DNA of 64,000 bases. Source: Lucifuga dentata. Lineage: Eukaryota > Chordata > Actinopteri > Ophidiiformes > Bythitidae. The notes under the pieces were generated by a model that made no database searches, was not told the origin of the DNA, and saw nothing but the letters and a program-made list of their open reading frames with translations. A program made the position numbers and the translations under genes. The DNA lies in assembly GCA_014773175.1 (NCBI GenBank), contig VXCM01000989.1, positions 477,976 through 541,975 on the forward strand, given 5' to 3'. Shown one piece after another: positions 38,401 to 64,000 of the stretch (its first letter is position 1; each line of letters begins with the position of its first letter).

Positions 38401-38838
38401 AGAAAATCCAAAATCCAGCTCTTTGGCAGTAAATGTCAAGTGTATTTGTGGTGAATGTGCTAAACACACACACACAACCAAAGCGTGTAATATTTTAGAA
38501 ATCCTCACAACATGACATTTTGTAATCAGAGCATACAATGGACAAATAATTTAGAATGTGCATTATTTTAATGTGAGAATAAGATGAAATATGAAACATA
38601 CAAATGCAAGTACTTTTCCTTTCCCTTACGTGGTACACAAGTTGGCCTGAACTTCCTCCCTGAGGCTCAAGCTGTGCTGTGTGACAGCCGTGATCTGGCT
38701 TTTCAGTCCACACACACACTCACCCATTCATTCACAGCCAGCTGACCCCGGGCGACATGGCCCGAGTGGTTCAAACCTGACTGATTCACAGATATATCTC
38801 TGCAGGGCAGCAAAGGTTAAAGCTATGAGAGCTAGCCT

Positions 38839-38839
<1 letters not shown>

Positions 38840-38892
<53 letters not shown>
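38840..38892 (+). repeat. (AC)26 microsatellite
   Basis: Uninterrupted AC repeat. Confidence 0.9.
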
Positions 38893-38894
<2 letters not shown>

Positions 38895-40822
38895 CACATA
38901 AACTGTACATATAAAGTACAATAGTGCTTCATTCTTTACCTCAATTCTAAAAATGATGAGACACAAATGAATTATTATTCATTTTTATTAGTTAGATAGA
39001 TGAGTTATTTTAGTTGTGAGAAATGCAGGAATACAATTGTTAAAATAATAATAGTAATCACGTATCCAAATTTTTACATGAAATCTTCAATTTTCCATTC
39101 AGTGTATAATGTAACATCAGAAAGCACTTGCTGCTCTGCCCCTGGTCATCCTGGTTGCACATAATGTTACCTTAGTGACTGGGTTTAATCTCTCCACAGA
39201 GAGCTGGATCCCAATCTGACCTTTAACCCTGATGAAAGAGAGGTCACAAGGGTCATACACTCCGCTGGTCTATTTGCTGCACGTCTATTTTCCTTTGAAA
39301 GGGTCTTTGTCAAATTAATTTTCATGTGTGACAGAACGATGCGACTACAGTTTAAACACCTTGGTATGATTAAGCAAATCAGACGAATCAGTGTGTGACT
39401 GGATAGGAAATCAAACATATAACACACACTTTAAATAAAGACCCTGGGTTGATGGGATGCACCATATTTTATCTACTTTTTTTTAACCTTTTTTTTTTTT
39501 AAAGAGTAACAATGAAATCACGGATCACCTGATCACCAATCTGAATGACATTTGTACAAATATTCTCATACTATAAGCTACTTAATGATGTCATACATTA
39601 ATTTCAGCTGTTTTCATCCTTTCATCCACCTGTTATTTAAAGCTGAAATAATGTCCACCGCGCTGCAGCAAAGCATGTCCCTGCCAAGAAATGCCAAACT
39701 GCATCAAGAAGCGTCTATTTCACTTATCAGTTGTAACACCATTAACTGCATGACTTTTTGTCTTAGTTTCAACCATATGCTCTCTCTGAGGAGTAGATTC
39801 TGGAAATAATGGCAGTTAAGTGCTTTCTTATTTTACATGGAAACATTTACTGGAATAGTTTGTGGAAAATAGAACTGGATACAGTCTTATTAATGTAAAA
39901 CAACTCAGGAAATGTCCTGTTTTATGTTTTAACATTGTTCTATTTCATATTGCTTTTCCACTTTAGTCCTGTGATTTTTAGATTGAATTACAAATAAATC
40001 TCAGTGAGAGGCCAGAATGTGAAATGGTATGAACATGCCACTGTAGAGAATTATAGATGAAGAAATAAATTTGAAAAAAAAAGTGAATTATCAAAAATGT
40101 CTTCCCTGAAGCTAAGTGTCCCCAGACTCTCCTTTTAATTCATTTCCTTCTGAGAAGAATTTTATGGAATTTTTGATTTATTAGACATTTCAGAGCAAAA
40201 AGTGACAGAAAGAAATAAATACAGCAAAATATATGAATCTTTGCACATTTAGACATGTTCACCAAATGAACAACCAGAAAACAGAAATGTAGTTTCAGCG
40301 ATCAACGTCTCTGCATCGTTCACAGTCTGCACTTGTCACACAGACACATGTTTGATGTGAAATGTTTAATCTGTACAACACGGATGCTGCAGTTGCTGTA
40401 AAACCATCTGCTCTGAGGAGTTTTTTTTAACAAAAAACGTGCCTTGTCAATCCTTAGATGTAAGTCTTTTTATTCATTTTTATTCTGAAAGAATGTGACA
40501 GAAAAGTCCAAACTACACTCAGCTGTCATCACCGTTCTGCAAATACCATCACAACTAAAGCACATTTTTATATATGACATGGGATCAAAGAATAAAGCAA
40601 TAATCACAGCTGAAAAAAAAAAATATGTAATTTTTTTCTATTTAAAAAATATATTTATAGTCTGTGATATTTAAGAACATTTAACATTTTTCAATAAATT
40701 TTTCATTCTATATCAAATTAAATCTGAACATATGGATGGTTGATGTACCTTTGAGATTAAAATAAAATGAGTGAATTAGTTGGTCACCAAGCAGCACAAG
40801 TCTGTGATTAGTGTGAACATTG

Positions 40823-40835
40823 CTCCCTCTGCTGG
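40823..40835 (-). promoter_or_regulatory. CTCF-like motif
   Basis: Minus strand CCAGCAGAGGGAG fits the CTCF core CCASYAGRKGG. In the intergenic region left of the uckl1 3' end. Confidence 0.4.
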
Positions 40836-42295
40836 TGAATAAGCAGAGCTGTGAGTGTCATGTCTCAGTGTTCTAACAGCAGAGCTCTGTGCATAAAACC
40901 AAAGAAAGAAATGGTCCTTCATTTTGTTCATTGTTTTCTGTCGTGATTTGGATGCTGTCTCTAGTGCTGGTGTTCAAAATGCAATCTGATTCAATATTAA
41001 ATTAGAGCGGGCCGCCTGAGTGATGTTCAGATAATAAAGAGAGCAGTAATCAGGCAATTCAGCCATGAAACTTAACACACATGATTCATGCAACTGCACA
41101 ATCGAAGAAATAGCAACGGGAAAAAGGTGCCTGATGAGCAGATAGTTCAAAACCCTGCTGACCAAATATTAAAACATATTTCAGTCTCAGGCAGGTTTCC
41201 GTGTGGAGCTCCTCACATTCTGCTGATGTGAGTTAGTATTTCATGGGCTGACGAACCTGAGATTGAGCCTCAAATCACCATTCTCAGGTTGGACAGTCCT
41301 AGAAAGAACCACTCAGGGGTTAAAGCAGGACAGGATGTCCTCAGTCCTCAGCATGCACCGTCCACACTGACAAAAATAAAATGACTTTTATTAAGACGGG
41401 ATGACTTATGTCCATATAAGGATGCATTTGGTTTATAAATGTCTATATATCTATGCAAGTGGGTGTTATTGTCTTTGGCATTAATGCACATTTCCATTTG
41501 GGCCAAAAATAACTTTAGAAATATACATAGCAGAGATATGATGAGAAAATTAACCCCAAATTTGAACCAAAATTGCCTATTTTAACCAAAATTGTCAATA
41601 CAGTCTCAAGGTTGTTATGGTTTTATTGTCAGTCTTTATGTAATTATATTCTCAAATTATATATTCTATCATTTTTTGTGACTAAAGTGTTTATTTTGTA
41701 TATTTTTAGAAAAGCTACTGAATGCATACATGTTACATGTGGCATTAACCATTACACGTTCAGATTTTGGCGCCATATGCAGCATTCTTTAATCTGTGTC
41801 TGAGGAGATGAGAAGAAAACTGAGACACTACAGTTTTCTTAAATTAGCAAGTGATAAGATAAATAACAGCAATGCTTTTGTTCATTTTGCTAATATAATT
41901 TCACTTCCTCCAGTAATAAAGAAGTCTGTATGTTTACAGTAGCAGAAGAATACAGATGCTGTGTACGTTATAAAATAATCTCTTTTTTTTATATAATTAA
42001 AATAGAAGGTTTACATCCACTGATCAGCAAGTAGATTCATTTAAACAAGGGATGTGGCTCATATTCTTGCAAATTTCCTCATTTAGAAATTGTCAGCATG
42101 ATATAGGAGGAATAACAACCATCTGGCTGCCTTTGTTTGCTCAAACTTTCATTGGAAGCACTCAGAGAGCAATTAAACACTCAACCGATGAAGCCTAATG
42201 CACAAGCTGCACCTCAGACTGAAAACATCTAAATCAACTTTATGAGGACAATCCAGTCTCTTATCATTTTAATTCTCTTGATAAAGTATGTGGAT

Positions 42296-42298
<3 letters not shown>

Positions 42299-42343
<45 letters not shown>

Positions 42344-42350
42344 AGAGAGT
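42299..42350 (+). repeat. (CA)n followed by (GA)n microsatellite
   Basis: About 20 CA units then GAGAGAGAG. Confidence 0.9.
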
Positions 42351-43649
42351 AAAGAAAATACTTCAACCCCCTTTTCAACAATTAATCCAAATCCTCTTCA
42401 CATGATTCAGAAATATTCCTCCATCTGAATAATTCATCCTGAGCTATCTGCATTAAGCCTCTGTGTTGGTCTGACTCACATCAGCACTCCACGTTTACAA
42501 GCAAGTAGCACATTAACCAAACAAATAACAGCCATAAATAAAGAGACTTCCCATGTTTCCTCCCGTTCATATTTCACCCATCATTACAATAATGGAAGAC
42601 TGTGGTGAGTTTGTGAAGTCTCTGAAAGTATCATCAGCATGCTCCTTACCCGCATGGCAGACCCTCTGACTCCTCAGACCCAGCCAGGCAGATGTGAGAC
42701 CTTCATCGTGGAAAGTTGAGAGCCGATGAAGGTGCAGAGGAGGACGGCAGAGCAACCTGGAGTGAAAGCTTGTGAGACGAGGATGAAAAGCCACAGGTAT
42801 GTGTTATAAAGGCCACTCCTCATCTTTACTGAGCTGTGACCTCACTGTTGTGTACTACCAACACACACACACACACACACACACTACCTTCCTGTTTGTC
42901 AGTGCTGGTGGTAAACTTTCCACTGACATCTCCATTCAAGGGACCAATATGACGTTTTCATATTATCATGAAATCTACAATTTAAGACTCCCTTTAAGCA
43001 ACATCATCACAGAACTAATTTTATGTGCGTGTATGATTCACCAAGGTTGACTTTTGCATAATTGTAAATTTATACCAATGTAATTTTAATTATCTCATTA
43101 AAGCATCTAGATTAAAAATTACAAGACATTTAGATTTCCTGTTTTAACACAACTAAAGTAGAAGGATATATTAAAAGTGCTACTGTTGTCCTTGCCTGAG
43201 TATAAACTTCTCTTGAATCAATATGTGTGTTATGTTGCCGGTTAGCAAAGAAATCAGGAAATCAGGCACAGTAACAAATGTGTGTTAATAATTTAATGTG
43301 GCTGATGTCTTGACAGCTCTAAGTGTGACAATTGTGGAAAGTGATGGAAGATATCAAGGTAACTTTCCATGAGAAGAAGACGACCACAATATCCTTCCTG
43401 TTTATTTTCAAAGTAGCTAATGTCTCTGTCATTTTTTTTTTTTTTTNATTTTTTTTTTTTTTGTTTGTTTTTGATGACACGTGGATGATGGGAAATTAAA
43501 TGATCTGAGGTAGATTTTAATAATTGTAAAAACCATAACTCTCATGACTGAGGACCATTCAGGGAGTTAGCATGTGACTGAGATATACGTAAGAAATCAT
43601 GAAAGTCATATATTACGAAAGGAAATAATGTGCTCCACTGCAATTTAAC

Positions 43650-45112
43650 AACTTTATTGCACTTTATTTTATTTTTAAAAAATCATGCAGCAGGAGTTGT
43701 AAACATAACACAGCAGACAGGCTGAAACTCAGCCTGTGAATCAATCTGTGGCTTTCCAGCTCAAGTTCTAACAGTTGTATTTAGCAGTAAGCACATTGTG
43801 GGTGATAAATGGACAAGTTGTACAAAGTGGAGCGAGGCAGTCATACTAGCTGTTAAATTTTCAATACATCCTGTTTTCCCTTATGTTGCACATTTTCTCA
43901 TCTGTCTACTACAGATTTTAATCTCTGTGATAAAGCTCGCACAGAAAAACTGAGAATGTTTAGTAAAAAGATCTACGGCCATCTTTTAACTGAAAACTAA
44001 ACAGGATCACATGGTGGGGAAAAAAAGTATCATATTATCAAAACGAGCTCACACTTGTAGCTCTTTTTGGTGTCACCTTACATAAGCTCAAGTAGCCATA
44101 AATGAATATTGTGGACTCTGATTCCATAACCAAAGTTAATCTAAAGGACAAGGAGATATTAATTAGGCAATAACATTCATTGCAATACCAACACAGTTTA
44201 AAAAAGTCAGGCACTAACAGGACTTTGTGTCATTTTTTTGTCCTTTCTGTCCTTTTCTTGATATGTGGATTTTCTGGCTTCATGTATTTTTTTTTTTTAT
44301 AAACTGTAGCATTTTTACTCTGTTTTAAAAATGCAGACGACCCATTTTCACAGCAGCAGAAAGATGTATGACTCGCCCGCGACTGCCCAGAACTATCCAT
44401 AGTAAAAATATGCAAATGAAGGACTTTCTGCATAAATATACACCACAAGTGTATACTTACAGCTGTACTATAAAAAACAGCTTTCAACACCATTTTCACT
44501 TGGGTAGGTCAGTATCAACACAGAAGGAAGAGGGTGAACTGAAGAGAGAGAGAGAGAGAGAAAAAAGACAACTACACCTACACATTTTCCGACTGAATGG
44601 TCCTTCAGAAAGTGCTCGTGGCGATGGAAGCGAGTGCAGTTCAGGTTTTACTTTGTCAAAGTTGTGAAGATGCGTAGTTAAAAAGAAAACAACTTTAAAA
44701 TTTTGATTCTCCCCCCCCAAACAGCACGTGCAAAATTCACATTCATTCGTGTCAGCCACAGTACACGGCTTAAGGCTCAATATATACATTTTCTTCAAAA
44801 CATCTCTGCAAAAATCCAATGTGGAGACTGTCATTATTAAAATGCCAAAATAAAAGGTTTGGACATTCCAACATATTTTATAAAAAATATTTCAGGCTTC
44901 ATATAACAACGGTCCACAACAGCATATACATAAGATAAAATAATTTAAACCTTTTAACACAGCGAATGTACAATATTCTACGCTTTGTCCCAGTTTCAGT
45001 TTGTGTTGCAGGACATTTTGTTACGGCCCCATAGAGGCACAGAATGAGTCCTTGTATTTTCCTCTGAGGGGCCAAATCGCCTGAATAACTTAGTGCGCTG
45101 CCAATAATTGAA
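43650..45112 (-). other. uckl1: uckl1 3'UTR, probable extent
   Basis: Follows the stop codon with no further coding potential. The best polyadenylation signals on the minus strand are three clustered AATAAA hexamers between 43653 and 43673. The length (about 1.45 kb) is inferred; an earlier, weaker signal could be used. Includes a small (GA)n run at 44543-44561. Confidence 0.45.
43653..43673 (-). terminator. Cluster of polyadenylation signals (AATAAA)
   Basis: Minus-strand AATAAA occurs at 43653-43658, 43663-43668 and 43668-43673, downstream of the uckl1 stop and on its strand. It is a good candidate for the transcript end, but AATAAA is frequent by chance in AT-rich DNA. Confidence 0.45.
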
Positions 45113-62704
<17,592 letters not shown>

Positions 62705-62790
62705 CTTTAGGAGCCTTCCTTCCCTGCTAGCGACAGAATTGTTGCTGTCTGTGTTCACAATCAGGTGTAAAAGAGTACAGTTAGCACTAA

Positions 62791-62810
62791 GGCATCATGG
62801 GAGTTGTAGT
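62791..62810 (-). promoter_or_regulatory. ZNF143/THAP11 (SBS/M4) motif, uckl1 promoter
   Basis: Minus strand reads ACTACAACTCCCATGATGCC, a near-perfect match to the ZNF143/THAP11 site (consensus ACTACAAxTCCCAGxATGC), a housekeeping promoter motif. It points toward uckl1 and lies 87 nt upstream of the proposed ATG. A GGAAG (ETS-like) motif follows on the same strand near 62715-62724. Confidence 0.75.
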
Positions 62811-62850
62811 CAAAGTATGGTACATCTAAACAAGCGCTCGCCCACAATAG

Positions 62851-62870
62851 ACTACAACTCCCATAATGCA
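62851..62870 (+). promoter_or_regulatory. Second ZNF143/THAP11 motif, opposite orientation
   Basis: Plus strand reads ACTACAACTCCCATAATGCA. It lies 40 bp from the minus-strand copy in divergent orientation, as often seen in bidirectional promoters. No plus-strand gene was recognised between here and 64000. Confidence 0.72.
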
Positions 62871-63480
62871 TTGCTATCCCAAAGCAAGTCTAGTAATATC
62901 AGCATCATATAGGGCCTTTCCCAAAAGTGTTTGTAGCCACGTGCGAATAAATATTTGACTTTTATCATTGGAATATAGCATTTATTGCAAATAAAAACAT
63001 ATTTACATATTTTAATGAACATCTTTAGCTACAATACGCTTTTAATAAATTATCTGTCATTGCTTTAATTGTAGTATAAAATAATTTTCATGTATATCAC
63101 AATTATATGTCCGTTACATGTAAAATATATGCGTAATTTTACATATATATTTCAAATTATTTATATAGTTGACTTAATCACAGCTGTTAAACAGAAGTTG
63201 CTTTATTCTTAAATAAGCTAGTAAATCTAAAGATTATGTCACGGTTCCAGCGGCACTAAAAATTCTACATAATGATCATATAGCGTGTAGATCTAAGCTA
63301 CCTCATACACTGTTAATAATGGGAAAGGCCCTTATATGACTATGAATACTGTATGTGTAGCACAGTTAGGAAACTATTCTACCCTTTTTTATTTGGAAAT
63401 ATTACATCCATACTGTTAGATTCAATTCATTTTTTCATCAATTACACAATAATCCATAATCAGATAGCATATTTGCTCAG
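62871..63480. other. uckl1 upstream flank, no gene seen
   Basis: AT-rich DNA with no recognisable exon. If the promoter is bidirectional, an upstream antisense or non-coding RNA could begin here. Confidence 0.5.
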
Positions 63481-63895
63481 TTGAGCTGGGTGACAAGCTC
63501 TAGGATAATTCTTGGTGGTTCCAAATTTCTTTCAAGAATGATGGGAGTCACCGTGCTCTTCAGGATCTTCAAAGCTGGAGATGTTTTTTCTGCTTCTATA
63601 TCTATGCCTTTACAAAAATGTTGTTTCAGAGGTCTATGGCCATTTCCTTTGACCTCAGGATTGTCAGCTGTGGGCCCTTACATAGGCAGATGTGTGCCTT
63701 TACAAATCATGTCCAATCAGTTCAATTTACCAGAGATGGACTGGGATGATCATGCAAACCAGATACAAGGGTAGCTCAATTTCTAGTGTTATAGCAAAGG
63801 GTGTGAATACTTCTTTTATCTTCTTTATTTTCGATAAACTTGGGGGGGGGAGTTACATCACTGTAATACAGATACAGTTATTACAATAAAAATTG
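63481..63895 (+). mobile_element. Tc1-like transposon remnant (non-coding 3' part)
   Basis: The segments GGTGGTTCCAAATTTCTTTC, GTGTGCCTTTACAAATCATG, TCCAATCAGTTCAATTTACC and AAAGGGTGTGAATACTTC match, from memory, the 3' region and inverted-repeat start of Tc1-like elements common in fish. No transposase frame is present. The right terminal repeat is degraded near a poly-G tract at 63842. Confidence 0.6.
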
Positions 63896-64000
63896 ACACA
63901 GCTGATGCAAATTTAGTCAACAACATTTTATTAATTAGTTAGGGGATACTAATGCACAGGTAATACAACAAGTTTGGGAAAAACCGTAACAGTTCAGACT

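Larger units (their letters stand above)
26750..43650. other. Intergenic region between zbtb46 and the uckl1 3' end
   Basis: No convincing exon was found on either strand. Contents: trinucleotide array (26865-26983), (CT)n/(ATCT)n arrays, duplicated contig ends around single Ns at 28006, 29394, 30638 and 34990, an N gap (33407-33667), a TTAA-type miniature transposon (34236-34803), an RTE-like LINE 3' tail (about 35130-35282), an inverted repeat (35353-35484) and long (CA)n tracts. Confidence 0.65.

Noticed and set aside
39552..39809. Plus-strand 85-residue frame with a non-repetitive core
   Set aside because: No recognisable domain or splice sites; more likely an unexpressed or conserved non-coding segment.
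42567..42794. Possible minus-strand exon with donor GCGG|GTAAGGA near 42651
   Set aside because: Only a donor-like match; no homology, no acceptor or promoter found. Could be a non-coding transcript.

Overview
This is an animal nuclear genome window, almost certainly from a ray-finned (teleost) fish. The evidence is AT-rich introns, very many (CA)n/(GA)n/(TC)n microsatellites, Tc1-like, hAT-like and TTAA-targeting miniature transposons, and two split vertebrate genes with fish-like divergence from mammalian proteins. No bacterial genes, operons, rRNA, tRNA or CRISPR arrays are visible.

Both recognisable genes are on the minus strand. (1) zbtb46, a BTB/POZ zinc-finger transcription factor, occupies the left side. 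Two coding exons (6510-6695 and 5251-6205) give residues 1-380 (BTB domain and linker); the zinc-finger exons lie beyond position 1. A probable 5'UTR exon ends at 26353 beside a CpG-rich stretch, so intron 1 is about 19.6 kb. (2) uckl1, a uridine-cytidine kinase-like enzyme, is complete from 62704 to 45113. I place 15 coding exons that join in frame to a 524-residue protein, including a 17-nt microexon. Its likely promoter carries two divergent ZNF143/THAP11-type motifs at 62791-62870. Two further candidate first exons in intron 1 (59287-59354 and 58215-58231) end in the same phase, which suggests alternative N termini.

Layout: 1-5250 is zbtb46 intron; 5251-6734 is zbtb46 coding exons; 6735-26352 is zbtb46 intron 1; 26353-about 26450 is a putative 5'UTR exon with CpG-rich flank; about 26750-43650 is intergenic, repeat-rich, with two N gaps in the window at 16166-16383 and 33407-33667; about 43650-62790 is uckl1 (3'UTR, exons, introns); 62790-64000 is upstream flank ending in a Tc1-like remnant.

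Notable points: a TTAA-flanked miniature transposon family with at least four copies, including a nested insertion that shows the TTAA target; a 644-bp foldback element; perfect 21-bp hairpins at 21798 and 58384; a glycine-rich insertion in zbtb46; and single-N joins flanked by exact 63-67 bp duplications, which are unmerged contig overlaps. I found no unambiguous new biological system; the best leads are the uckl1 alternative first exons and the TTAA element family.
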